Notes: generated from the letters alone by a model not told the origin. A stretch of DNA of 64,000 nucleotides from Haliclona indistincta (GCA_964017065.1 OZ024789.1:4343971-4407970), one strand, 5' to 3'. Positions 40,292 through 52,889 are shown, counted from the stretch's first letter. A program made the numbers and translations.

Positions 40292-40449
40292 GTGGCATTC
40301 AAAGGCTCCCTGAGTCCGGTCCAGCACAGAGAGGCTCAAATCCTGCAAATCCAGTGGGCAGCCATGGTGCCCCTGGTGAGGAGGTGTACAAATGAAAGAC
40401 CAGCTGATCGACCCAGTATGAGAGACATCATGGAGCTACATGTACTCAG
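40292..40449 (+). pseudogene. Protein-kinase C-terminal exon fragment (copy 2)
   Basis: An open frame through EAQILQIQWAAMVPLVRRCT and NERPADRPSMRDIMELHVL ends at donor CTCAG|GTATAG. The Cys and RPSM-type motif and the following helix fit kinase subdomain XI, where the Arg contacts the APE-motif Glu in kinases. It lies behind MCM2 copy 3 exactly as the 15.2-kb fragment lies behind copy 1. No other kinase exon is in the window; the gene at the right edge could carry one beyond 64000. Confidence 0.6.
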
Positions 40450-41520
40450 GTATAGGCTTATTATCTCACTGTGTGCATGCTCTTCACTATAGGCTCCATC
40501 ACAGAGCAGCTGAGCTACTGGTAACCTAACAAGCTGTGACTGTTTTCAACAGCACTGAACTCTGCCTCAGATACCTGTCACACAGACACAGATACATTAT
40601 GATAATGTTTTCACTATACTTAATACATTTTGATGCAATTCAGTTTCAATGTTGATTGTCAGTGAAAATTAGATTATATACAGTTCATGCTGATGATCAT
40701 ATGTTGAGTTATCTGCTGTGGTGCTCATTGAGTATAGTAGACGATATACGCATGCTACATGTTGCTCGTTATTTAGTGAATACTTGGTGATCAGAAACTT
40801 ATTAGTGACATAATCTGCTCTAAAAGGCATCTGACCACTAATGTGGTGTGTGTCCATTATGCTTCTTGGAGTAGCTTTAGTATAATAATTAATAAGAGTG
40901 TCGAAACTTCGATACAGGGTTTTGTGGGATTCTTCCAACATGTTAAGTAAATTTTTGACCTATCAAAGGCACGGATACTTGAGCGCACGTGCTAACAGTG
41001 AAATTTGATTGGTCAGCGTTAATTCTGTGCTTTATTTGATTACTTGTTGCAAGAATCCCTAACCAGCGATCTCGCATAGAAATGTTAAGACCTTGAAGTT
41101 GACCAATCAAATTCAGTTTTTGTCACGTGTTTCAAGAGTGTAAGCAATTGACGTGCGTTTGAGTGGTCAACGTCGTACTACCGGTCTTCACATTTCTATG
41201 GAAGATCTTTGAAAACTGCTGCATATATTATTTATACCTGCATAGAAACACTGTGTACCGACAAAATAACGTGACTTCCTGTGAGGTCGCATGTGAGAAA
41301 ACGCCGTATTGGTTTTTTTTCAAGCTGGTTTGACTACGAGTGGAAACCATGTGGCGATTATAAGATTAGGAGATGTATACGGATATATATACAGCGTAAT
41401 AATAATGAGATACAACTTGAAGTTAAAAGCTCACACTTATAAGGAAAAGCCATTCCTACTCCGTATTTTTGACTTCGTTAGAATCTTTTAATTTTTTCTT
41501 TTTAATAACTGTTGTTAGTT
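40450..41520. other. Intergenic, no gene seen
   Basis: The first 150 bases match 15274-15420. The rest is AT-rich with no exon or repeat that I can support. Confidence 0.4.
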
Positions 41521-42544
41521 AAGGTTCGCAATGCAAAAAATAAGAGTCAGAGAATCTAGCCTTTACTGCAGTTACAAACAACACTATATACGTAACAAAC
41601 AGCTGCATATTCAAACCTCTGAAATCGTTGCTCGTTGCTCTGCAATCGCTAGCTGAAATCGGCAACTTTCGTGACCTTTGATAGGATCCGCAATGAAAAA
41701 ATCGACTGTCACAGATTCAGCGGGATGGCGACTCAGTGTGTAGAGTAGCTTGGTACGGACATAGTAGGGATATACAGAGAAGCGCCAAGTCTTTCCTTTT
41801 TGCAGGAAAAAAAATAAAACGCTAAAAATTAGGGGTGGAGTAGATACGGGCTCAAATGCGGACGTACCGGACCGGACCGCGCGGACCAGCTCACGTGATC
41901 ATTGCCCAGCGGCGCGCGGCAAAATTTGCGCATAGCTCGCCTAGCCGTGCTGCAATTTTCAAGCTACTGCGTGCTGAGGACCATGATGACATCACAGTTT
42001 CAATAAGTGTACATGTACTAATTATTAACAATCATTGGTGTCAGCTTCTGAAGTTAGATATTCAACAAGCCAGGTGCTGTAGCAGTGCTGTTGCAACACA
42101 AGGCAGCAGTATAGCAACAATAAGTAACAGTGTTACAGCACAAATTAAAGCAACAGTAAGAAAGAAGAAAGGGCGCATGAAGAGAAAGTGTACTGGTCAA
42201 TTACAGCACGTATAAAGATTAAATAACTGCACAAAGTCATGCAGTTTAACTTATTCATTTTCGAATGCACATGCACTTACAGATGCGGTCTCAGGCTGCT
42301 GCGCCAAAGATCATCTGGTCTCTCAAATAAGTAACTCCTGTGTTACTTATTTGACTTATACTTACTTGTATATAATCATTAGCTCAGTTTGGCATTTTTC
42401 TTTTTTTAATCTTTGCCAAAGTCAGGTGTGACCAACTAGCAAAAGCTAATATAAAGGCCAACCAGTGAAACAAAGACAGATTACATTTATGGTAAACAGT
42501 AAAGTCAGTGGAAATAATAATAAAAAATAGCACCAAAGATGCAG

Positions 42545-42893
42545 ATGCCTCGGTGCAGTAGCATGTATGCTAGCATGCAAGTAGCAGATGCATAATGATT
42601 ATGACACTGCACGTAATATGCATGCAGTAGATCTATGGAAGCATCAAAACAGTATCATGGAAGCATGCAAGCAGCAGAACTATGGAGCCATGCATGCAAG
42701 CAGCAGATCCTTGGTAGCATGCAAGCAGCAAAACTCAGTAAGCATGCAAAGCAGCAGAACCATGAAAGCATGCAAGCAGCAGAACTCAGTAAGAATGCAA
42801 GTAGCAGAACCATGGAAGCATGCAAGCAGCAGAACTCAGTAAGAATGCAAGCAGCAGAACCATGGAAGCATGCAAGCAGCAGAACACGAAAAC
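42545..42893. repeat. 25-bp minisatellite
   Basis: Roughly ten diverged copies of a 25-bp unit alternate between GCATGCAAGCAGCAGAACTC and GAATGCAAGCAGCAGAACCA types. 25 is not a multiple of three, so all three frames stay open with Gln/Ala/Ser/Cys-rich products; these are not genes. Confidence 0.8.
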
Positions 42894-42912
42894 ATGACTT
42901 GTCGTCCGCTCT

Positions 42913-43457
42913 GCAATACGACCGGCCGGCCGTCAGCTCAGCAGGTATACATAGCTCCGGCGCGAACTCGCACGCAATACGACCGGCCGTCAGCTCAGCA
43001 GGTATACATAGCTCCGGCGCGAACTCGCACGTCGTTCAGATTTCAATGTTACGCCCACGGCAGATCATGTTTATTCCAATTGATTGGCAAAAGCTGTTTC
43101 AAGCTGCAATAACTGCGGCAAACAACGTAGCGACAATCTGACTGCTGCTATCGTCCTTACTACTATCCAGGAATCCATAAGACACTTTTTCAACTGGCTG
43201 ACGTCGATTTTCCAAAAAGCTCCGCTTTGCAACTCGGCGGCAAAGCAACGCGCTTTTGAAAAAATCGACGTTTAACAGTCTTCTGGATAGTAGAAAAGAC
43301 TATAGCAGCAGTCAGATTGTCGCTACAACGTTGTTTGCCGCAGTTACTGCAGCTTGAAACAGCTTTTGCCAACCAATTGAAATAAACATGATCTGCAGTG
43401 GGCGTAACATTGAAATCTGAACGACGTGCGAGTTCGCGCCGGAGCTATGTATAAACT
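42913..43457. repeat. Tandem dimer and inverted repeat inside the hAT-like element
   Basis: Two direct copies of a unit of about 60 bp (GCAATACGACCGGCC, then CAGGTATACATAGCTCCGG) occupy 42913-43035. The second copy runs into an arm (about 42998-43170) that is inverted at 43270-43450, sharing AAACAACGT and GAACTCGCACGTCGTTCAGA. Confidence 0.75.
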
Positions 43458-45102
43458 ATTTTATTCTCGAGTTACATTCGATGCACGCAATACAGATTTG
43501 TTGTCAAGAATGCACAGCATCGTGCTGTCATGATTTCAACACTCTTCGAGGTCGCAACAGCTCTTCTGCATCGTTTTCAAGGCGTAATTTGGAAGTGGGC
43601 GGGGTCTCCGAGACGCCACAATAATAGTTCTTGGTCTCTAGCGCTCTTGTACATCGTCCAATGGCAACCCTCATGCACTTTCTGTCCAAGTAGGGTAGCA
43701 ATGTAATTGCACACCAAGTTTCATCAAGTTCATTTGCTTCCTTCCACAAAATCCAAAATTTTATTTCTTGGATTTGGTGGAAGGAAGCAAATGAACTTGA
43801 TTAAACTTGGTGTGCAATTACATTGCTACCCTACTTGGACAGAAAGTGCATGAGGGTTGCTATTGGACGATGTACAAGAGCGCTAGAGACCAAGAACTAT
43901 TATTGTGGCGTCTCGGATACCCCACCCACTTCCAAATTTCGCCTTGAAAACGATGCAGAGGAGCTGTTGCGACCTCGAAAAGTGTTGAAATCATGACAGC
44001 ACGATGCTGTGCATTCTTGACAACAAATCTGTATCGCGTGCATTGAATGAAACTCGAATATAAAATAGTTTATAAGCAATTCGTAGCCTCCACCCCTAAT
44101 TTTTTAGCGTTTTATTTTTTCCTGCAAAAAGGAAAGACTTGGCGCTTCTATATCTATCCGTTCTATGTCCGTACTAAGTAACTCTACACACTGAGTCGCC
44201 ATCCCGCTGAATCTATGACAGTCGATTTTTTCATTGCGGACCCTACCTTTGACCTTGGGGTTAAATAATGGTGCATTCTCGACTCTTCACGACAGTTAGC
44301 AGTCAGCGCTCTGTTTGTGCGTGCTTAGTACCGTCTCGGCAGTTCTTGCAACGGCTCAGATTGGCAGGCTTACCTCCCCAAATAAGAGTTTCAGGACTAG
44401 CAATGACTCGAGATTCCAACATATTTGGGCTTTACTTTTTGTAACATTGAACAGACAGATCCCTACCAATATTTTCTGACAGTACTAAGTCTAAACACTG
44501 CATATAAAAAATTTCAGCCAAAATGCTTGCTGTTTGCCATCTGGCTGAAAAGGCTCAAAATATTAACCGTACTACAAAGAACTGTGACCATAAACGCGGC
44601 ATCACCAGCACAAAATTAGCATCAAAGGAAAGATCTCCAACCGTAGCATCCGTTGCAAGTACAATCAGCAGTCACACGCAACTTTTGAGCCTGCATTTTC
44701 CGTAAGAAAAACAGTGCTTTCTGGTGGGCGTGGTTCTAGTTGTGGGATTGGCCACGCCCCCAAGAGAGCATTATTTTTCTTCGCGAAAATGCAGGCTCAA
44801 AGTAGCGTGTGACTGCTGATTGTACTTGCAACGGATGCTACGGTTGGAGATCTTTCCTTTGATGCTAATTTTGTGCTGGTGATGCCGCGTTTATGGTCAC
44901 AGTTCTTTGTAGTACGGTTAATATTTTGAGCCTTTTCAGCCAGATGGCAAACAGCAAGCATTTTGGCTGAAATTTTTTATATGCAGTGTTTAGACTTAGT
45001 ACTATCAGAAAATACTGGTAGGGATCTGTCTGTTCAATGTCACAAAAAGTAAAGCCCAAATATGTTGGAATCACGAGTCATTGCTAGTCCTGAAACTCTT
45101 AT

Positions 45103-45609
45103 TTGGGGAGGTCCGACTATCAGTTCTCATCCCCAAAAACTCTTCTCTGTCTATACCGTGCTCTCGTTCTCCCCCACTTATCCTATTGTTCCTCTGTCTG
45201 GTCTCCTCCTGTTTCTTCTGGTGATTCTCGCTCCCTTGAAAAAGTCCAATTCTTCGCCCTCAAACTCTGCTCTAAAAACTGGTCCTCTAATTATTCCTAT
45301 CTTCTCAAGTCTACTAACTTACCTACCCTCTCCTCTCGCCGCACTCAGGCTAAACTAATACTCACTTTCAAATTTCTTAATGATCTTCACTATTTCCCCC
45401 CTTCTATCTTCTCTTTTGTCAATCCTTCCTCTAGACTCTCCCGCCACTTTGACCCACTAAATATTTCTGTTCCCTTCTCTCGTTCATCTGCTTCCTTCCA
45501 CTCATTTGTCCCTTCTGCCTCCCGCCTCTGGAACTCTCTCCCTCACTCCACGAAAGCTCTTTCTACTCTCTATTACTTTAAAAAACGAATTAAATCTACT
45601 ATTACCTAA
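45103..45609 (+). mobile_element. LINE reverse-transcriptase C-terminal fragment (copy A)
   Basis: An open frame shows LCLYRALVLPHLSYCSSVWS, then a FALKLCSKNW segment, an LILTFKFLNDLHYFPP segment and a SFVPSASRLWNSLPHSTKAL end. This is the typical thumb and tail of non-LTR retrotransposon RT proteins (CR1/jockey-like groups). The catalytic FxDD part is absent, so it is a 5'-truncated copy. It is followed by a T-rich 3' tract at 45613-45783. Open frames made of Phe/Leu in that tract are artefacts of the T run. Confidence 0.8.
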
Positions 45610-46489
45610 CTTTTGTCTCTGTCCTTGTTTTTTTTGTTTTTTTGTTTTTTTTTTGTTTTTTTTGTTGTTTTTGTTCGTATTTTTTTTTTCTGTTTTTATT
45701 TTTTTATTTTTTTTAATTTTTTTTTTGTTTCTGTTTTTTTTTGTTGTTTTTTTGTTGTTTTTTTTTTTTTTTTTTTTTTTTCTTAAAGCTTTCTGCTTCT
45801 TACTTTACACATTTACATTACCACTCTTAATCAAACTTCATAATTATTACTATCTTGCACATTACCACTCACTTTTCCTTTCTTTGATGATACTCTTAAT
45901 ATTAGCCTAATGCTATTGAGTATCTTTTTGCCGTTAAAAAAAAAAAAAAAAATTATAATTGTTGTGAATATCATTACATGACTCATAGTCTGATTCGGAT
46001 TCATTCGACATAATGGCCTTGAGAGCAGAACTGAGCCTCAGTAAGTTTAGCAAACAGTAACACGGTCCGACGTCGTCGAATTTGGCTGACAGCAAACTTA
46101 AAACAGCTGCAAACGCGCTCGCACGTGTGTGACGTATACGCGTATGCTTAATATGAATTAAAGGGCGGTAACAACCCCGCCTTCTTTCCAAGCGCTTGCT
46201 TATCGTGAGAAACCGTGAGATCAGGACCGATATCGTGAGTCTCACGATAGAATCGTGAGAGTTGAGAGGTCTGAAATAGAGCGCCGACTGCTAACTGTCG
46301 CGAAGAGTCGAGAATGCACCATTATTTAACCCCAAGTTGCCTATTTCAGCTAGCGATTGCAGAGCAACGATTTCAGAGATTTGAATATGCAGCTGTTTGT
46401 TACGTATATAGTGTTGTTTGTAACTGCAGTAAAGGCTAGATTCTCCGACTTTTATTTTTTTCATTGCGGACCCTATGTTAGATAGTGCA

Positions 46490-46535
46490 GAGCGATAGGG
46501 AGGCGTGGCTAGATAACAGACTAATATATTTCCGA
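46490..46535 (+). promoter_or_regulatory. Conserved proximal block upstream of CARD-like genes
   Basis: GCAGAGCGATAGGGAGGCGT, GGCT and AACAGACTAAT are conserved 25-75 bases before the ATG in all three paralogues (here, 50686-50731 and 53050-53093). The third paralogue has diverged elsewhere, so retention suggests a shared promoter element. Confidence 0.45.
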
Positions 46536-46558
46536 GTTCTACGAGCAGCTTGCAAGCA

Positions 46559-48693
46559 ATGGCGGGTTTTCCAGCTGACCGAGACGAAAAGTCTGTTTTT
46601 AATAGATTTTCATTGAGGATTACAAACGGTGCCAACTTCGGTGACCTTGTTCCGAAAGCATTCAGTTCAGAATTGATCGGTAGTCGAGATCGAGAGAATT
46701 GTTTAGCTAAGAAAAACAACTTTGAAATGGGGGACACATTCGTGGGGATCATGAACAGGAAGATCAGCGCCCATCCCAGCAACTTCTACATATTTGTGTA
46801 CCTGTTGAAGAGCTTGGGACAGGGGGAGAGAGATATAGCTACAGGAATGGAAGGTACGCATGTTTACTCTGTTGTAGCCGTTACTCATCTGTGTCAATGC
46901 GTACATGAGTTTTGATGTGAACTCTCACCTCGTTCATAATCGATTAGAACGTCAATGATATGCATGGTCAATGGAAATTCACTTATGCCGGCTCAATGAG
47001 GTTATACACCCCTTTGTTGGTGGTTTCCAATGACTGTAATACAAATTCATGCAGCCCTGAGCTAGCTGTCAATAGCTGGAGCGGTGCAGTAGCACAATTA
47101 ACCTACCACATACATGTTCAACCATTCTAGCCAAGTGTGTAGCGAACAGCTTTGCTTGTAGTGCTGCTTGTCGGCGTCTCGATCAGGCCTGCATCGATTA
47201 TGGATTTGTAGCCATTGGCGAACTACAATCTTCAGCCAATGAAGGGTGCATAGCCTCAGCGTGTTATAATTGATTCTGAATGAGGTGATAGTTTATACCA
47301 ACTATGTATACATGCACACACAGCTGAAGTTGGAGCAAAGGCTGAAGACATTCTACCACGTGATACCCTTGAAAAGTAAGTGAATCAACTTTAGTAGATA
47401 AAATTATTTATGTGACTAGGATAAATCGTGCAGCTGGGATCCGAACATCTGCTGGACACTCAGGTATCAAAAGTAATATCTAGTGTGACAGATAGAATTA
47501 AAAAATCACATCTATAAATATTGTTTGTACTAACTAATAACTGATCCAGCTTGCTGGATGTGAGGCTCACCCCAAACTCTATAAATTTATAATTCTACAG
47601 CAGCTGGTGGTGGAGTGAGGACTGTTCAAACTGATTCTCCAGGTAAAGAAGAGGTGCTATCATGGTCGTTGGACTATACAGCTGTGAAATCTTTATGATA
47701 TCTCTGTGCATGGTTCAGTCTTGAACTTCTGCTGTTTAATTTGTTTTTTACACAGCTAGTAACATCGTGTATGTGATTATTATAATGGGTCTTTCTTATT
47801 CACAGACCCTTCTACTGCAGCTGGTACTGCTAGACCATCAAGATCTGCTTGTAAGGATAACTGATACTTACAGTAGTTCATGATTGATGCATGAAAATAA
47901 CATCATTCATGCACTTGAGCCTTCTATTGTCAGACATGATGAACAGATGAATTCACAGGAGTGTACTGAACAGTCTAGATCTGTGTAATTTCCATATTCA
48001 AACATGTATGTACTATATACTCAAGTGTTTACAGAATCACTTCTCTATAATACATGTAAGTATAATACTTCAACAAATGTTGCATGCAACATTGTTGCCT
48101 GGAATAGAACAATGTTCTATTCACGAAACAAAGTTGCTTCAAATTCGCATGACACACTATATGATTTTGTTGCTGGCAACAGTTGTGCCAACACAGTTGC
48201 CTAGTTTACCTTGGCCGGCTACATGTATAGTCTCTTTTAGCCAAACTCACTGCCAACTTGAAAGAGCCAGCCCAGCCCACAAGAGATTATTGTGTCAACA
48301 ACCACCTTCTGGTACTAGATATGAGGCCTCAAGTTTTTACTAGAACAATTGCTATCTTGCTGCTGTTATTATAAGTGCATGATAGAAAATACTTTCTCAG
48401 TAAATCCTTTCTCTTGCCTCTCTAGATCAAGCTCCATCATGGCCTCTACTCATCACTATTAAGAAGCAAGATGGTAGTAGCCTCCGTATTAAAGACTCTA
48501 TTGTTGATTTCCATGACAAGGATCAGTGCATACAGTTTGCTCATCTTCTCTTGAACTCGCGTCGAGATGTGATGAAGATAGTGAATGACAGCTCAAAACA
48601 AGACAAGAAGGATTTAGTGAGAGCAGTGCTAGACAAGTGGTTATCATCAGGGACCAGCTCATGGCAACAACTAATAGATGCTATGAAAGGAGC
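46559..48693 (+). CDS. Small CARD-like/Death-like adaptor, copy A (cut by gap)
   Basis: Exons: 46559-46853, 47434-47463, 47601-47642, 47806-47850 and 48426-gap, all with GT-AG borders in phase 1. Exon 1 encodes about 98 residues with a CARD-like helical pattern (NFGDLVPKAF, KKNNFEMGDTFVGIMNRKI, NFYIFVYLLKSLGQGERDI). Three short exons encode a flexible Ala/Gly/Thr/Ser linker. The last exon encodes a Death-fold-like segment (FAHLLLNSRRDVMKIVND, LVRAVLDKWLSSGTSSWQQL) and is interrupted at 48693 by the N gap. A further exon, 47324-47375, does not keep frame and ends in TAA at 47377 (see findings). Likely cytosolic adaptor in death-fold signalling; domain calls are from pattern only. Confidence 0.7.
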
Positions 48694-48893
48694 NNNNNNN
48701 NNNNNNNNNNNNNNNNNNNNNNNNNNNNNNNNNNNNNNNNNNNNNNNNNNNNNNNNNNNNNNNNNNNNNNNNNNNNNNNNNNNNNNNNNNNNNNNNNNNN
48801 NNNNNNNNNNNNNNNNNNNNNNNNNNNNNNNNNNNNNNNNNNNNNNNNNNNNNNNNNNNNNNNNNNNNNNNNNNNNNNNNNNNNNNNNNNNNN
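48694..48893. other. Assembly gap of 200 N
   Basis: Exactly 200 undetermined bases. The sequence before equals 52889 and earlier; the sequence after equals 44862 and later. The gap therefore joins two near-identical copies. Confidence 0.99.
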
Positions 48894-51800
48894 ATGCTAA
48901 TTTTGTGCTGGTGATGCCGCGTTTATGGTCACAGTTCTTTGTAGTACGGTTAATATTTTGAGCCTTTTCAGCCAGATGGCAAACAGCAAGCATTTTGGCT
49001 GAAATTTTTTATATGCAGTGTTTAGACTTAGTACTATCAGAAAATACTGGTAGGGATCTGTCTGTTCAATGTCACAAAAAGTAAAGCCCAAATATGTTGG
49101 AATCACGAGTCATTGCTAGTCCTGAAACTCTTATTTGGGGAGGTCCGACTATCAGTTCTCATCCCCAAAAACTCTTCTCTGTCTATACCGTGCTCTCGTT
49201 CTCCCCCACTTATCCTATTGTTCCTCTGTCTGGTCTCCTCCTGTTTCTTCTGGTGATTCTCGCTCCCTTGAAAAAGTCCAATTCTTCGCCCTCAAACTCT
49301 GCTCTAAAAACTGGTCCTCTAATTATTCCTATCTTCTCAAGTCTACTAACTTACCTACCCTCTCCTCTCGCCGCACTCAGGCTAAACTAATACTCACTTT
49401 CAAATTTCTTAATGATCTTCACTATTTCCCCCCTTCTATCTTCTCTTTTGTCAATCCTTCCTCTAGACTCTCCCGCCACTTTGACCCACTAAATATTTCT
49501 GTTCCCTTCTCTCGTTCATCTGCTTCCTTCCACTCATTTGTCCCTTCTGCCTCCCGCCTCTGGAACTCTCTCCCTCACTCCACGAAAGCTCTTTCTACTC
49601 TCTATTACTTTAAAAAACGAATTAAATCTACTATTACCTAACTTTTGTCTCTGTCCTTGTTTTTTTTGTTTTTTTGTTTTTTTTTTGTTTTTTTTGTTGT
49701 TTTTGTTCGTATTTTTTTTTTCTGTTTTTATTTTTTTATTTTTTTTAATTTTTTTTTTGTTTCTGTTTTTTTTTGTTGTTTTTTTGTTGTTTTTTTTTTT
49801 TTTTTTTTTTTTTTTCTTAAAGCTTTCTGCTTCTTACTTTACACATTTACATTACCACTCTTAATCAAACTTCATAATTATTACTATCTTGCACATTACC
49901 ACTCACTTTTCCTTTCTTTGATGATACTCTTAATATTAGCCTAATGCTATTGAGTATCTTTTTGCCGTTAAAAAAAAAAAAAAAAATTATAATTGTTGTG
50001 AATATCATTACATGACTCATAGTCTGATTCGGATTCATTCGACATAATGGCCTTGAGAGCAGAACTGAGCCTCAGTAAGTTTAGCAAACAGTAACACGGT
50101 CCGACGTCGTCGAATTTGGCTGACAGCAAACTTAAAACAGCTGCAAACGCGCTCGCACGTGTGTGACGTATACGCGTATGCTTAATATGAATTAAAGGGC
50201 GGTAACAACCCCGCCTTCTTTCCAAGCGCTTGCTTATCGTGAGAAACCGTGAGATCAGGACCGATATCGTGAGTCTCACGATAGAATCGTGAGAGTTGAG
50301 AGGTCTGAAATAGAGCGCCGACTGCTAACTGTCGCGAAGAGTCGAGAATGCACCATTATTTAACCCCAAGTTGCCTATTTCAGCTAGCGATTGCAGAGCA
50401 ACGATTTCAGAGATTTGAATATGCAGCTGTTTGTTACGTATATAGTGTTGTTTGTAACTGCAGTAAAGGCTAGATTCTCTGACTTTTTTTTTTTTCATTG
50501 CGGACCCTACCCAAGGTCAAAGGTCACGAAAGTTGCCGATTTCAGCTAGCGATTGCAGAGCAACGATTTCAGAGATTTGAATATGCAGCTGTTTGTTACG
50601 TATATAGTGTTGTTTGTAACTGCAGTAAAGGCTAGATTCTCCGACTTTTATTTTTTTCATTGCGGACCCTATGTTAGATAGTGCAGAGCGATAGGGAGGC
50701 GTGGCTAGATAACAGACTAATATATTTCCGAGTTCTACGAGCAGCTTGCAAGCAATGGCGGGTTTTCCAGCTGACCGAGACGAAAAGTCTGTTTTTAATA
50801 GATTTTCATTGAGGATTACAAACGGTGCCAACTTCGGTGACCTTGTTCCGAAAGCATTCAGTTCAGAATTGATCGGTAGTCGAGATCGAGAGAATTGTTT
50901 AGCTAAGAAAAACAACTTTGAAATGGGGGACACATTCGTGGGGATCATGAACAGGAAGATCAGCGCCCATCCCAGCAACTTCTACATATTTGTGTACCTG
51001 TTGAAGAGCTTGGGACAGGGGGAGAGAGATATAGCTACAGGAATGGAAGGTACGCATGTTTACTCTGTTGTAGCCGTTACTCATCTGTGTCAATGCGTAC
51101 ATGAGTTTTGATGTGAACTCTCACCTCGTTCATAATCGATTAGAACGTCAATGATATGCATGGTCAATGGAAATTCACTTATGCCGGCTCAATGAGGTTA
51201 TACACCCCTTTGTTGGTGGTTTCCAATGACTGTAATACAAATTCATGCAGCCCTGAGCTAGCTGTCAATAGCTGGAGCGGTGCAGTAGCACAATTAACCT
51301 ACCACATACATGTTCAACCATTCTAGCCAAGTGTGTAGCGAACAGCTTTGCTTGTAGTGCTGCTTGTCGGCGTCTCGATCAGGCCTGCATCGATTATGGA
51401 TTTGTAGCCATTGGCGAACTACAATCTTCAGCCAATGAAGGGTGCATAGCCTCAGCGTGTTATAATTGATTCTGAATGAGGTGATAGTTTATACCAACTA
51501 TGTATACATGCACACACAGCTGAAGTTGGAGCAAAGGCTGAAGACATTCTACCACGTGATACCCTTGAAAAGTAAGTGAATCAACTTTAGTAGATAAAAT
51601 TATTTATGTGACTAGGATAAATCGTGCAGCTGGGATCCGAACATCTGCTGGACACTCAGGTATCAAAAGTAATATCTAGTGTGACAGATAGAATTAAAAA
51701 ATCACATCTATAAATATTGTTTGTACTAACTAATAACTGATCCAGCTTGCTGGATGTGAGGCTCACCCCAAACTCTATAAATTTATAATTCTACAGCAGC

Positions 51801-52889
51801 TGGTGGTGGAGTGAGGACTGTTCAAACTGATTCTCCAGGTAAAGAAGAGGTGCTATCATGGTCGTTGGACTATACAGCTGTGAAATCTTTATGATATCTC
51901 TGTGCATGGTTCAGTCTTGAACTTCTGCTGTTTAATTTGTTTTTTACACAGCTAGTAACATCGTGTATGTGATTATTATAATGGGTCTTTCTTATTCACA
52001 GACCCTTCTACTGCAGCTGGTACTGCTAGACCATCAAGATCTGCTTGTAAGGATAACTGATACTTACAGTAGTTCATGATTGATGCATGAAAATAACATC
52101 ATTCATGCACTTGAGCCTTCTATTGTCAGACATGATGAACAGATGAATTCACAGGAGTGTACTGAACAGTCTAGATCTGTGTAATTTCCATATTCAAACA
52201 TGTATGTACTATATACTCAAGTGTTTACAGAATCACTTCTCTATAATACATGTAAGTATAATACTTCAACAAATGTTGCATGCAACATTGTTGCCTGGAA
52301 TAGAACAATGTTCTATTCACGAAACAAAGTTGCTTCAAATTCGCATGACACACTATATGATTTTGTTGCTGGCAACAGTTGTGCCAACACAGTTGCCTAG
52401 TTTACCTTGGCCGGCTACATGTATAGTCTCTTTTAGCCAAACTCACTGCCAACTTGAAAGAGCCAGCCCAGCCCACAAGAGATTATTGTGTCAACAACCA
52501 CCTTCTGGTACTAGATATGAGGCCTCAAGTTTTTACTAGAACAATTGCTATCTTGCTGCTGTTATTATAAGTGCATGATAGAAAATACTTTCTCAGTAAA
52601 TCCTTTCTCTTGCCTCTCTAGATCAAGCTCCATCATGGCCTCTACTCATCACTATTAAGAAGCAAGATGGTAGTAGCCTCCGTATTAAAGACTCTATTGT
52701 TGATTTCCATGACAAGGATCAGTGCATACAGTTTGCTCATCTTCTCTTGAACTCGCGTCGAGATGTGATGAAGATAGTGAATGACAGCTCAAAACAAGAC
52801 AAGAAGGATTTAGTGAGAGCAGTGCTAGACAAGTGGTTATCATCAGGGACCAGCTCATGGCAACAACTAATAGATGCTATGAAAGGAGC
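48894..52889. repeat. 4-kb duplication, copy B
   Basis: Second copy of 44862-48693. It includes an additional partial repeat at 50507-50670: the block from 'GATTTCAGCTAGCGATTGC' to CATTGCGGACCCTA occurs twice. That extra joint carries CCCAAGGTCAAAGGTCACG, the flank of the hAT-like element at 41670 and 44245. Confidence 0.9.
49135..49641 (+). mobile_element. LINE reverse-transcriptase C-terminal fragment (copy B)
   Basis: Identical protein to the 45103-45609 copy. Its T-rich 3' tract is one base longer. Confidence 0.8.

Larger units (their letters stand above)
41682..44244. mobile_element. hAT-like foldback with 8-bp target duplication
   Basis: Ends TAGGATCCGCAATG and CATTGCGGACCCT are flanked by ACCTTTGA on both sides (41674-41681 and 44245-44252). 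An 8-bp duplication is the hallmark of hAT elements. The terminal arms extend to about 41845 and 44086, and a second inner foldback has arms 43457-43755 and 43770-44072. No transposase is seen; the plus frame at 41856-42215 has no domain. Confidence 0.75.
41521..46487. mobile_element. Composite nested foldback, 5 kb
   Basis: The outer left end (GGTTCGCAATGCAAAAAATA, then 41545-41670) is inverted at 46340-46487 (TTTTTTTCATTGCGGACCCT). Inside it lie a hAT-like foldback (41682-44244), an inverted pair 44376-44700 / 44783-45110, and inverted scraps 44265-44325 / 46270-46335. A LINE 3' end and a T-rich tract fill the right half. The right half recurs after the assembly gap. The structure suggests repeated insertion of related foldback elements into each other. 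Confidence 0.7.
44862..48693. repeat. 4-kb duplication, copy A
   Basis: Nearly identical to 48894-52889 apart from T-tract length, rare single-base changes and an extra segment of about 160 bp in copy B (50507-50670). It is cut by the N gap at the exact point AAAGGAGC inside the last exon of the small CARD/Death gene. Confidence 0.9.

Noticed and set aside
42588..43141. Gln/Ala/Ser/Cys-rich open frames in several frames
   Set aside because: They are products of the 25-bp minisatellite, which is open in every frame.
45506..45910. Phe/Leu-rich membrane-like open frames (also 49538-49864 and 49645-49944)
   Set aside because: They are translations of the T-rich tract behind the LINE fragment.
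48541..48993. Open frames crossing the N gap
   Set aside because: They exist only because N codons are not stops.
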